Assembly (NCBI GenBank): GCA_030428785.1
Contig: JAUIEF010000026.1
Location: forward strand, 1 to 39,205
Direction: 5' to 3'
Length of the DNA stretch: 39,205 nucleotides
Origin: a bacterium
GTDB lineage: Bacteria > Planctomycetota > B15-G4
The notes under the pieces were generated by a model. That model was not told where the DNA came from. It worked only from the letters and a program-made list of their open reading frames with translations, and did no database searches. The translations under genes were made by a program, and so were the position numbers. Positions within the stretch are counted from its first letter, which is position 1, and each line of letters begins with the position of its first letter. Shown here piece after piece: positions 23,148-31,442 of the stretch.

Positions 23148-24563
23148 ATGCTCTTCAACAGCCTCGAGTTCGCCGTCTTCTTCGTGGTGGTGTACGCGCT
23201 CTACCTCGTGCTGCCGCGGCGGCCGCAGAACCTCCTGCTGCTCGTCGCGAGCTACGTGTTCTACGGCGCGTGGGACTGGCGCTTCCTCGCGCTCATCGCG
23301 CTCTCGACGGTCATCGACTACACGCTCGGGCTGGGCATCCAGGGCACCGACGACGCGGCGAAGCGCAAGCGCTACGTCCTGCTGAGCCTCGTGAGCAACC
23401 TCGGCATCCTCGGCGTCTTCAAGTACGCCGGGTTCTTCAGCCGGGGCTTCGCGGACCTCGCGGCGCTCGCCGGCTGGCAGGTGCAGCCGTGGGTGCTCGA
23501 GATCGTCCTGCCCGTCGGCATCAGCTTCTACACCTTCCAGACGCTCAGCTACACGATCGACATCTACCGCGGCCAGTTGAAGGCGACGCGGAGCTTCCTC
23601 GACTTCGCGCTCTTCGTGGCGTTCTTCCCGCAGCTCGTCGCGGGGCCCATCGAGCGCGCGAGCCGGCTCCTGCCGCAGGTCCTCGAGAAGCGCCGGGTCG
23701 ACTGGGGGCGGTTCGGGTCGGGCTGCTGGCTCGTGCTCGCCGGCACGTTCAAGAAGGTCGTCGTCGCCGACAACCTGTCGCGCTGCGTGGACCTCGTGTA
23801 CAGCAACGCCGACGACGCCACCGGGCTCCAGGTGGCGTTCGCGACCTACGCCTTCGCCTGGCAGATCTACTGCGACTTCAGCGGCTACACGGACGTCGCC
23901 CGCGGCATCGCGCGCATGATGGGCTTCGACCTCATGCTGAACTTCAACCTGCCGTACCTGGCGGTGAACCCGTCGGACTTCTGGCGGCGCTGGCACATCA
24001 GCCTGAGCACGTGGCTCCGTGACTACCTCTACATCTCGCTGGGCGGCAACCGCGGCGGGCCGTGGAAGACGTACCGCAACCTCGGCCTCACGATGCTGCT
24101 CGGCGGCCTCTGGCACGGCGCAGCGTGGACGTACGTCGTGTGGGGCGCGTACCAGGGCGCGCTGCTCATCGTGCACAGGCTGTGCTCACCGTGGCTCGAG
24201 CGCCTCGCGCCGACGGGCGCGATCGGCGCGCGGCTCTGGTGGCTCGTGCGCGTCGTCGTCATGTTCCAGCTCGCGTGCCTGGGCTGGATGATCTTCCGCG
24301 CCGAGAGCCTGCCGCAGCTCGGCACGCTGCTCTCGCGGCTGCCCGTCGGCGGCGTCGGGATGCTCGACGAGTGGTGGCTGCCGTTCACCTACCTCGTGGT
24401 GCCGCTCGCCGGCTTCCAGGTCATCCAGGCGGCGAGCGGTCGGCTCGACACGATCCTCCGCTGGCCGGCGCCGGTCCGCGGCGTCGTCTACGCCGTCGTC
24501 TTCTACGCCATCGTGCTGCTCGGCGAGGACGGCGGCAGCCCGTTCATCTACTTCCAGTTCTGA
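23148..24563 (+). CDS. MBOAT O-acyltransferase (AlgI/DltB/PatA-like)
   Basis: This 471-residue polytopic membrane protein moves acyl groups, usually acetyl, across the membrane for O-acylation of extracellular polysaccharide. It has the classic N-terminus MLFNSLEFAVFFVV, the family blocks GISFYTFQTLSYTIDIYRG and FFPQLVAGPI, and CDFSGYTDVARG. The two conserved His are His283 in WRRWHISLS and the catalytic His323 in GGLWHGAAW. About ten to eleven hydrophobic segments are visible. Length is normal for AlgI-type proteins. No Shine-Dalgarno is seen before the ATG, but the N-terminus is unmistakable. The genes before and after encode paralogous SGNH proteins. The acceptor glycan is unknown. Confidence 0.93.
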   Translation: MLFNSLEFAVFFVVVYALYLVLPRRPQNLLLLVASYVFYGAWDWRFLALIALSTVIDYTLGLGIQGTDDAAKRKRYVLLSLVSNLGILGVFKYAGFFSRGFADLAALAGWQVQPWVLEIVLPVGISFYTFQTLSYTIDIYRGQLKATRSFLDFALFVAFFPQLVAGPIERASRLLPQVLEKRRVDWGRFGSGCWLVLAGTFKKVVVADNLSRCVDLVYSNADDATGLQVAFATYAFAWQIYCDFSGYTDVARGIARMMGFDLMLNFNLPYLAVNPSDFWRRWHISLSTWLRDYLYISLGGNRGGPWKTYRNLGLTMLLGGLWHGAAWTYVVWGAYQGALLIVHRLCSPWLERLAPTGAIGARLWWLVRVVVMFQLACLGWMIFRAESLPQLGTLLSRLPVGGVGMLDEWWLPFTYLVVPLAGFQVIQAASGRLDTILRWPAPVRGVVYAVVFYAIVLLGEDGGSPFIYFQF

Positions 24564-24589
24564 GCCCGGGCCGACCCGGGAACGACGTC

Positions 24590-25705
24590 GTGGGCGAACC
24601 CGAAGACCACACCTGGCCGGACCGCTTCCCGTGGGGCGGGGTCCTGGCGCTCGCGCTCGTCCTCGCGGCGGACGCGTGGGTGTTCGGCGTCGGCGGGATC
24701 TGGAGCCGCGTCGAGCCGCGCGTGCAGCCGCGGTACCCCATGGAGCGCGGCGTCGTCTCCGACCGGCTGGAGTTCGAGCGACACGACGAGGAGGGCGGGG
24801 ACGGTCCGCTCGTCGCGGTCGTCGGCAGCAGCCGCGCCGGGGCCGGCCTGCACATGCACCACCTGAAGCGCGCGGCCCCGGGCATCGAGACGCTCGCGCT
24901 GGGGCACGCCGGCAACCACCCGTTCGAGATCCGGGGGCTCGTCGACGAGATCCTCCCGCGCGAGCCCGCGCTCGTCGTGATCCTCTTCTCCGAGTTCGAC
25001 TCGCACCGCCCGCTGCGGCTCATGCCGCAGACCGCGCCCGGCAGCCTGGGCGCCGTGCTCGACCTCGCGCGCGTCGTCGGGCCCGCGTTCGTCTGGGAGC
25101 ACCGCACCGAGTTCCTCCAGGTGACGCTCGCGTCGCTGCTCCGCGGCTACCGCTTCCGCGAGATGATGTCCGTCGCCGGGCTCGCCGACTACCGCCGCTT
25201 CGCGCGGCCCGGCGCGGCGCGCGCGCAGGGGCCGGGGCAGATCCCGTTCCTCCTCGAGGGCGACGACCCGACGCCCATCGACCGCAAGCGCTGGCTGGAC
25301 GACCTCGCGGAGATCTACCCCGAGCTGCCGCTCAACAAGCGCGCGTCCGGGCTGACGCAGTGCAACTCGATCACGCGGGGACCGCACGCGACCGCGCAGC
25401 TCCAGCTCATCCGCGACACGGTGGACGAGATCGTCGGCGCGGGCAGCCGCGTGCTCCTCGTCGAGGGGCCGCTCGCGCCCGTCTCCTACCGTCTGTACGA
25501 CACCACCATCCGCGAGGAGTTCCTCGAGACGGCGCGCGCGCTCGCCGCCCGCGACGGCGTCGACTTCCTGCCGCTCGAGGAGGCCGGCGACTACCCGCAG
25601 GAGCTCTTCGTCGACCTCACGCACCTCCAGCGCGACGGTGCGAAGCGCTACAGCACGGCCGTCGGTCGGCGCATCGCGGAGATCCTGCGACTCGGCGGGA
25701 GCTGA
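24590..25705 (+). CDS. DltD/AlgJ-like SGNH protein, second partner of the MBOAT acyltransferase
   Basis: This 371-residue paralogue of the gene at 21889-23040 keeps the same order of motifs: FPWGGV and a transmembrane anchor (about 15-34), the nucleophile motif VVGSSRAG (Ser82), FSEFDSHRPLRLM, CNSITRGPHA, LLVEGPLAPV, GVDFLPLEEAG, and DLTHLQ (Asp342, His345). By eye the two proteins match at about 40% of positions in these blocks. The start is a GTG 26 bases after the MBOAT stop, so the two genes share a transcript. A 7-bp hairpin follows the stop codon. The likely role is a periplasmic acyltransferase or esterase step in glycan O-acylation. A division of labour between the two paralogues is an inference. 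Confidence 0.82.
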   Translation: MGEPEDHTWPDRFPWGGVLALALVLAADAWVFGVGGIWSRVEPRVQPRYPMERGVVSDRLEFERHDEEGGDGPLVAVVGSSRAGAGLHMHHLKRAAPGIETLALGHAGNHPFEIRGLVDEILPREPALVVILFSEFDSHRPLRLMPQTAPGSLGAVLDLARVVGPAFVWEHRTEFLQVTLASLLRGYRFREMMSVAGLADYRRFARPGAARAQGPGQIPFLLEGDDPTPIDRKRWLDDLAEIYPELPLNKRASGLTQCNSITRGPHATAQLQLIRDTVDEIVGAGSRVLLVEGPLAPVSYRLYDTTIREEFLETARALAARDGVDFLPLEEAGDYPQELFVDLTHLQRDGAKRYSTAVGRRIAEILRLGGS

Positions 25706-25707
25706 CG

Positions 25708-25733
25708 GGTCGGGGACCGGACGGGACCCGACC
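25708..25733 (+). terminator. hairpin after the second SGNH gene
   Basis: GGTCGGG (25708-25714) pairs with CCCGACC (25727-25733) beginning three bases after the stop codon. It may end or attenuate the MBOAT-SGNH transcript. No U-tract. Confidence 0.35.
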
Positions 25734-25800
25734 GTGCACGACGCCGCGGCCGTCGACGGCGCGCGGGCTGGAGCGGGCGGCGACCATCGGCGATGATCCG

Positions 25801-26655
25801 ATGGGCCGCGTCGGGTCGGCGCGGCCGTCGTCGGGGGCCGGAGCCCGGCCCGAGTCGCGCGGGGAACCGTCCTTGAGCCGATTCCACATCGAGGTCGCCG
25901 AGCCGTCCGTGGTCCTCGGCGCCGACGCCCCGGCGGACGCCGGGGCCGCGTTCGAGCGCGTGTGGGCGCGCATCCCGCAGGACCGGCCGCGACGCCTCTG
26001 GTGCTTCCTCCCGAAGGACGGCCTGTTCATCAAGGGGCGCGCGGCGTCGCTCAACCTCTCGCGCAGCAACCTCATGCGCAGCCGTCGCATCGTCACCGAG
26101 GTGCGCGCCCTCCGGGGCCTCCACGACCTCGGCCTGCCCGTCCCGCGCGTGCTCGCGTGGGGCACCGAGCGACGCTGCGGGATGATCACGCGCTCGTTCC
26201 TCGTGGAGAAGCTCGTGGAGGGGGTCGTCGACCTCGAGACCTACCTGGCCGAGGGGCGCGACGCCCGCCGGCCCGACCGCCGCCGCGCCGTGCTGCGCCG
26301 GGTGGGTCGCCTCGTGCGGTCCCTGCACGACGCGGGGTGCGTCCACCGTGACCTCTCGGACCGCAACATCCTCGTGCGCTTCGACGGCGACGAGCCGACG
26401 CTGCACCTCATCGACTGCCCGCGCGCGCTCACCGGCCTGTCGTCGCGCTCCATGCCGCGCATGCGACGCGGCGACCTCTTCCGCATCGCGCGCAGCGTGC
26501 TCCGCGACGGGGCGACGCCCGCCGAGCTGCGCCTCGTCCTCGCCGAGGCGGCGGTCGGCGACCCGGACGCCCTCGTGGAGCTCGCCTCGCGGTCGATCGA
26601 GACGGGTCGCGACCGCTCGCTCCGCATGCGGCGCTGGATGCTCACGGGGCACTGA
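25801..26655 (+). CDS. Kdo/WaaP/InaA-like lipopolysaccharide kinase family protein
   Basis: This 284-residue protein has the small eukaryotic-like kinase fold of the Kdo kinase/WaaP group. The putative ATP-binding Lys is Lys79 in LFIKGR, and a helix-C acidic residue is near Glu100 (IVTEVRAL). The catalytic loop is VHRDLSDRNIL (His182-Asp184) and the metal-binding Asp is Asp205 in HLIDCPRA, which replaces the usual LID-x-x-RA/DFG. Members phosphorylate Kdo or heptose of lipid A core, so an outer-membrane LPS is implied. The position directly after the O-acyltransferase genes fits envelope glycan assembly. The ATG at 25801 is the likely start, but a TTG at 25873 would remove a low-complexity N-terminus and sits nearer the conserved part. 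The gap from the SGNH stop is 95 bases. Confidence 0.75.
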   Translation: MGRVGSARPSSGAGARPESRGEPSLSRFHIEVAEPSVVLGADAPADAGAAFERVWARIPQDRPRRLWCFLPKDGLFIKGRAASLNLSRSNLMRSRRIVTEVRALRGLHDLGLPVPRVLAWGTERRCGMITRSFLVEKLVEGVVDLETYLAEGRDARRPDRRRAVLRRVGRLVRSLHDAGCVHRDLSDRNILVRFDGDEPTLHLIDCPRALTGLSSRSMPRMRRGDLFRIARSVLRDGATPAELRLVLAEAAVGDPDALVELASRSIETGRDRSLRMRRWMLTGH

Positions 26656-26678
26656 GCCACGGCCGTCGAGGGACGGCG

Positions 26679-26684
26679 TAGAAT
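26679..26684 (+). promoter_or_regulatory. -10 box of the Ser/Thr kinase gene
   Basis: TAGAAT, five of six matches to TATAAT, lies 50 bases before the ATG. A GGGAGGT ribosome binding site is at 26723-26729. The surrounding AGAATGGCG also occurs upstream of the sigma-factor gene on the minus strand. No good -35. Confidence 0.5.
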
Positions 26685-26734
26685 GGCGCCGCGGTGGGGA
26701 GCGACGAGGCTCGCAGGGCCACGGGAGGTCGGTC

Positions 26735-29329
26735 ATGTCCGACGACGGTCGGGACGGGACGGGGGATCACGACGCCGGGCCGGACGGATCCGACGTCCCG
26801 GACGAGGAGCGGGTGGCCGAGCTGTTGCGCGCGTTCCTCGCCGCGCACCCGGCCTCGTTCGGCGCGGCGGACATCGAGGCGGCGTGCGTCGGACTGCCTC
26901 CCGCGGTGGCGGCGACGTTCCGCCGGCTGCTCCGCGGGTTGTCCGCGACGCGCGAGTCGACGGCCCGCGAGGGCACGCCCGACGAGCCCGTGGACAGGGA
27001 CCTGGAGTCCGCGCTCGACGGCCTCGCCGGGCGGGTCCCGCTCGAGGAGCGCTACGTCGACCCGGAGTGGATGGCCTCCGGCGGCATGTCGGAGCTCTAC
27101 CGCGCCTGGGACGTCGACCTCGGGTGCCCCGTGGCCCTCAAGGTGGCGCGCTACGTCGGCGAGCCCGCCGGGTCCGTGTCGTTCCCGGCACCCGACGGCA
27201 CGGGCAGCGACGGCGCGCCCCACACGGAGCGACGACGGCGCCTGCTCCGCGAAGCGCGCATCACGGGTTCGCTCGATCACCCCGCCATCGTCCCGGTGCA
27301 CGCCGTGGGCGTCGACGGCGCGCGGCGCCCGTTCATCGTCGAGAAGCTCGTCGTCGGGCGGACGTTCACCGACCTCGTCGCCGAGGTCCACGCGGCCGGA
27401 GGCGAGGCGCTCGAGCAGGCGGCCGGGCTCCTCATGCGGGTCGCGCACGCCGCGGGTCACGCGCACGCCGTCGGGGTCGTCCACCGCGACATCAAGTCCG
27501 ACAACATCCTGGTCGAGACCGACCGCGCGTCCGACGACGTCGTCTTCCTCATGGACTGGGGCCTCGCGCGGCGGCTCACCGAGGAGTCCGCGGGCGTCGA
27601 CCTCCCGCCGGCGCTGCTCGACCTCATGGCGCGCGCCGCCCGGCACGGCGCCACCGTGACGGAGGCGGTCGGCACCCTGGCCTTCGCGGCGCCCGAGCAG
27701 TTGCGCGGTGCGTTCGTCGACGCGCGGGCGGACGTCTACTCGCTCGGCGCCGTCCTGTACCACGTGCTCACCGGGATCGTCCCGTACTCGCGTCCCGAGG
27801 AGGCGGGGGAGGCCGTCGCGAAGCGCCGCCCGCCGACGCCGGTCCTCGCGCTGCGCCCCGAGCTCGGCGGCGACGGTCTCGTCGCGATCTGCGAGAAGGC
27901 GATGGCGCTCCGCGCCGACGACCGCTACCCCGACGGCGCGGCCTTCGCCGAGGCGCTCCGGTCGCACCTGGACTACTGGTCCCCGTCCAACGTCGAGGTC
28001 CGCCGCCAGCTCCGTCGCAACCGGTTGCTCGTCGACTTCCACCACCGGGTCCTGTCCCAGGCGAGCCTCGACGTCGCGCGGGGTGCGCTCATGACCATCG
28101 GGGACGCGGTGGAGACCGCGGCGCGCCAGGTGCAGCCGGGTCGCCTCGACCCGGAGGACGAGCAGCTGCTCCGGCACCTCGTCGGCGTGCACCTGCGCGA
28201 GCAGGGACGGTTCGCGGACTCCGAGGCGCACCTGCGGCGCGCGTGCGAGCTCTCGGCGGTCGTCACCGACGGAGACGACATGTTCCCGTGGGTGTGCCAG
28301 GCGGCGCTCGCCACGACGCTCAAGTCCCTGCGCCGCTCCGAGGCGCACGACCTCATGCGGGAGGCCTTCGACGCCCTGGACCGCATCGACGGTCTCGACC
28401 CCGTGACCCTCCAGGTGGGGCTGGAGTACGCGGAGCTCCTGCGCTGGGCCGACGAGCTCGAGGAGGCGGACGCCCGCTACCGTCGCGTGGAGGCCGCGGC
28501 GCGCGCGGCGGCGCGGCTGGGCGACGTCGGCGTGCTCGTGCAGGAGGCGCTCGTCGGGCGCGCGCTCATGATGCTGCGCCACGGGCGGGCGCGAGAGGCG
28601 GCGACCGTGCTGCAGCAGGCGATCGGCGAGCTCGGGGCGACGGTCGGCGAGGACCACCCGCTGGCCGTCACCGCGCGCCTCGAGCTGGGGCAGGCGCTCG
28701 GCCGCGCGGACGACGGGGAAGGCGCGCTGCGGGAGACGGCGCGCGCCGCCGTGCTGCTCGAGCGTGTGTTCGGGGAGCGGCACCCGCACACGCTCACGGC
28801 CGGCAACAACCTCGCCAAGGCGCTCATGATGCTCTCGCGCTACGCCGAGGCCCTCGAGCGGACGACGGAGACGCTCGGTGTCGCGCGCGCGCGCGACGGC
28901 GACGACTCGAAGGACCGGACCCTCATGGCGCTGCTCGCGGCGCACGGCGAGGCGCTCCTCGGGCTGGGGCGGGCGCGCGAGGCGCTCGCGCCGTTGGAGG
29001 AGGCGTGCCGGCGGGCGCACGGCGCGCTCGGACCGCAGCACTCCTACACCCACGCGGCGCGGCTCTTCCACGGCCGCGCCCTCCTCGCCTGCGGGCGGTT
29101 CCCGGAGGCCCGGGCCGCCGCCCTCGCCGTGCTGCTCCCCGAACCGGCTCCGGGGACGACCGGTTCACGGTTCGCGGGACGCGCGGTGACGCTGCTGCGC
29201 GAGCTGCGGGAGCGCGACCCGGAGGGACGCGAGACGATCACCGCGCTGCTCGAGAGGTTGGCGCAGCTGGGCGACCGGCGAGGCGACGAGGGGCTGCTGG
29301 AGTCCCTCGCCGACGGCTCGGACGGCTGA
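26735..29329 (+). CDS. Ser/Thr protein kinase with C-terminal TPR repeats
   Basis: This 864-residue cytoplasmic-looking protein starts with an acidic, likely flexible segment and a small helical region (20-75), followed by a kinase domain (about 107-385). The glycine loop is MASGGMSELY, the catalytic Lys is 136 (VALKVAR), and helix C Glu is 173. The catalytic loop is HRDIKSDN (250-257), with DWG (274-276) in place of DFG, and AAPEQ closes the activation segment. All residues needed for activity are present; DWG is common in planctomycete kinases. The rest (about 430-860) is built of TPR-type helices (for example YAEALERTTETLGVAR, FPEARAAAL) for protein binding. No transmembrane segment is evident. 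The sigma-factor gene lies two genes downstream on the other strand, with the FG-GAP gene between. Confidence 0.93.
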   Translation: MSDDGRDGTGDHDAGPDGSDVPDEERVAELLRAFLAAHPASFGAADIEAACVGLPPAVAATFRRLLRGLSATRESTAREGTPDEPVDRDLESALDGLAGRVPLEERYVDPEWMASGGMSELYRAWDVDLGCPVALKVARYVGEPAGSVSFPAPDGTGSDGAPHTERRRRLLREARITGSLDHPAIVPVHAVGVDGARRPFIVEKLVVGRTFTDLVAEVHAAGGEALEQAAGLLMRVAHAAGHAHAVGVVHRDIKSDNILVETDRASDDVVFLMDWGLARRLTEESAGVDLPPALLDLMARAARHGATVTEAVGTLAFAAPEQLRGAFVDARADVYSLGAVLYHVLTGIVPYSRPEEAGEAVAKRRPPTPVLALRPELGGDGLVAICEKAMALRADDRYPDGAAFAEALRSHLDYWSPSNVEVRRQLRRNRLLVDFHHRVLSQASLDVARGALMTIGDAVETAARQVQPGRLDPEDEQLLRHLVGVHLREQGRFADSEAHLRRACELSAVVTDGDDMFPWVCQAALATTLKSLRRSEAHDLMREAFDALDRIDGLDPVTLQVGLEYAELLRWADELEEADARYRRVEAAARAAARLGDVGVLVQEALVGRALMMLRHGRAREAATVLQQAIGELGATVGEDHPLAVTARLELGQALGRADDGEGALRETARAAVLLERVFGERHPHTLTAGNNLAKALMMLSRYAEALERTTETLGVARARDGDDSKDRTLMALLAAHGEALLGLGRAREALAPLEEACRRAHGALGPQHSYTHAARLFHGRALLACGRFPEARAAALAVLLPEPAPGTTGSRFAGRAVTLLRELRERDPEGRETITALLERLAQLGDRRGDEGLLESLADGSDG

Positions 29330-29339
29330 GCTCCCGCCG

Positions 29340-29373
29340 GCCGACCCGGAGCCCGCGACGGCTCCGGGTCGGC
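29340..29373. terminator. strong bidirectional terminator hairpin
   Basis: A perfect 14-bp stem (29340-29353 with 29360-29373) with a 6-nt loop fills the gap between the convergent kinase and FG-GAP genes. It is the strongest simple hairpin in the window. It lacks U-tracts on both sides. Confidence 0.7.
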
Positions 29374-29396
29374 GGCGAGCACGGGCGCCCGATCGA

Positions 29397-31067
29397 TCAG
29401 GGCGCGACGGCCGAGATCGTGTTGGAGAGCGCCACGCCGTGGGCGGCCGCGGGATCCGTGACGGACACCTGGAAGTGGAACGTCACGCCCGAGGGGACTC
29501 CCGGCGGCCAGGCGATCGTGTGCTCGAGGTCGCCCGACGCGCCCACGACGAGCGGGACGAACTCGCCCGGCAGCGGCGAGACGACGCCCTGGACCGCGTC
29601 GAGCACGAGCGACGGGCCGATGGTCAGCAGCGCCGACGCGTCGGGCCGCGCCGCGGCCAGGTCGAGCACCACGGGCATGCCCGGCTGGAGACCGCCGCGT
29701 CCGACGAGCCGCGGTACGCCGACGGTGCCCGGCGTCCCGTTGGACGACTCGACCCAGGGCGTGTACGAGAGCGTCTCGAGCCCCGTGGTGCCGGACGACG
29801 CGTCGCGCGAGACGAGCGCGATGTCGCCGAGGGCGTCGCCGTCCACATCGCCTGCCGGCGCGATCGCGACACCGAGCTGCGCGTCGGCCGAGCTGCCGTG
29901 GAGCGGCGTGAGCGGCGAGCCGTCCGCGCCCGAGAACACGCGCAGCGTTCCCGAGTCGGCGGCGCCCTCGTCCGCGGCGGCCTCGCCCGCTGCGTAGTCG
30001 GGGACCCCGTCCCCGTCCACGTCACCCACGCCGACGACGCGCAGGCCGAAGCCCGTGTCGAGGGACGGCGCCGTGTGCGTGTCGAGGAGCGCGCCGTCGG
30101 CGCCGTCGAGCAGACGGATCGAGCCCGGCCTCAGGGCCGCGCCCGTCGCGTCGCGGGGGTCGGTGCCCACGAGCACCTCGGCGACGCCGTCACCGTCGAG
30201 GTCGCCGACGAGGGTGATCGCCGATCCGAAGCGGTCGTGGTCGAGCTCACCGGAGACGGTGAACACCGTGCCGAGGTCCGTCGGGTCCAGGCGGGCCACC
30301 GCGCCCGGCGCGACGACGCCGGACTGGGGCATCCCGATCCACGGCTCGGGGTCGTGCGCGACCGTCCCGCCCGGCGACAGCGACGTGAGCGCCGCGCCCA
30401 GGCGGTCGCCCGCGGACCCGTGCCGGTCCACGAGCACCGCGCCGTCGACGCCGGACAGCACGGCGCAGCGTCCGGCGTCTTCGCCGGCCGCACCGTCGCG
30501 GTCCGCGCCGACGAAGACGTCCATGACGCCGTCGTCGTCGTGGTCGCCGAAGCGCGCGAGCGCTCCACCGAACCGGTCGCCGGGAAGATCTCCGGACCGC
30601 GACCACAAGAGCTCCCCCGTGACCGACCCGTACGCGAGCACGACGCCGGGCGTCGCGCCGCCGGCCGCGCCGGGCGCCGACACGACGAGGTCGTCCACGC
30701 CGTCCCCGTCGAGGTCGTCGACGGCGAGCAGGCGCTCGCCGAACGTCGGGTCCGCCGACGCGGAGGTCAACGCGTGGTGCACCGCGCCCTCGGCGAGCGA
30801 GAGCACGAGGACCACGGGCTCGCCCGGCACCGCAGCAGTGCCGCCGGGGAGGGCGAGGGCGGCGTCGGGCGCGCCGTCCCCGTCGACGTCGCCGAGCACG
30901 ACGACATCCGACGCCGCGGCGCCGGAGGTCACGGCGACGTGCGTCGGCACGACCTGGGCGGCGGTCGCGTCGGCCCACGTGGCGAGCGCGATCAGCACGT
31001 GCGCGACGGGCGGGCCGCAACGACGGGGGGGGCGAGAGGGACGGCGGGAGAGAAGGTTGATGCGCAT
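29397..31067 (-). CDS. secreted FG-GAP repeat protein (integrin-like propeller)
   Basis: This 556-residue exported protein has a basic N-terminus and a hydrophobic signal segment (about 18-37). Six or seven FG-GAP repeats follow, each with a calcium-binding DxDGDGxxD loop: GDVDGDGAPD, DDLDGDGVDD, GDHDDDGVMD, GDLDGDGVAE, GDVDGDGVPD and the weaker GDVDGDALGD. They should form a seven-bladed beta-propeller for adhesion or matrix contacts. The C-terminal ~106 residues (from VPRLVGRGGLQPG) are the module shared with the peptidase, glycosidase and esterase in this window. The ATG is supported by GGAG eight bases upstream. It is placed between the sigma-factor and kinase genes, on the same strand as the former. 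Only some blades keep the full Asp set. Confidence 0.9.
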   Translation of the reverse strand: MRINLLSRRPSRPPRRCGPPVAHVLIALATWADATAAQVVPTHVAVTSGAAASDVVVLGDVDGDGAPDAALALPGGTAAVPGEPVVLVLSLAEGAVHHALTSASADPTFGERLLAVDDLDGDGVDDLVVSAPGAAGGATPGVVLAYGSVTGELLWSRSGDLPGDRFGGALARFGDHDDDGVMDVFVGADRDGAAGEDAGRCAVLSGVDGAVLVDRHGSAGDRLGAALTSLSPGGTVAHDPEPWIGMPQSGVVAPGAVARLDPTDLGTVFTVSGELDHDRFGSAITLVGDLDGDGVAEVLVGTDPRDATGAALRPGSIRLLDGADGALLDTHTAPSLDTGFGLRVVGVGDVDGDGVPDYAAGEAAADEGAADSGTLRVFSGADGSPLTPLHGSSADAQLGVAIAPAGDVDGDALGDIALVSRDASSGTTGLETLSYTPWVESSNGTPGTVGVPRLVGRGGLQPGMPVVLDLAAARPDASALLTIGPSLVLDAVQGVVSPLPGEFVPLVVGASGDLEHTIAWPPGVPSGVTFHFQVSVTDPAAAHGVALSNTISAVAP

Positions 31068-31442
31068 GGTCGCGATCTCCTGGGCAGGTGGAGGTCGCTC
31101 GATCCGTGGACGGACCTCTCCCACGGCGGGCGGGAGCCCGTGCGCCGGCCGGGTCGGGCGACCCGGGTCCGGAGGAGCCGCGGGAGCGGCCCCCGGGATG
31201 CGTCGCGCGGGGCGGGGCCCTTCGGGGCGGACCCCGACCTCCGCGGACTGCGTGAGGTCGGTCCGCGGGTGTTCCGGTCGCGTCCGGGACCGTCAGGCCC
31301 CGGGGCCGGTCACACCGCGGTCGTGCCGAGGATCGAGTGTGCCTCCGAGTTCATGATCGGCGCGCCGTCTCGGGGTCGGTCGCGCCGACGTTGTTGGGGA
31401 CTCGGGTGGTGGTTCTTGCGTGCGACGACGGACGCGTCGCGG
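31068..31442. other. 375-bp gap with two mutually exclusive hairpins
   Basis: The gap lies between the FG-GAP gene and the sigma-factor gene, both on the minus strand. No TA dinucleotide, and hence no TANNNT -10 box, was found for the FG-GAP gene. CCGACCTC (31234-31241) pairs with GAGGTCGG (31254-31261), and CCGCGGAC (31241-31248) pairs with GTCCGCGG (31261-31268). The two 8-bp stems overlap, so only one can form at full length. No coding frame is convincing. Confidence 0.5.

Noticed and set aside
31234..31268. H-type pseudoknot built from the two overlapping stems
   Set aside because: With both stems at full length the connecting loops would be zero bases, which is sterically impossible; the stems are better read as alternatives.
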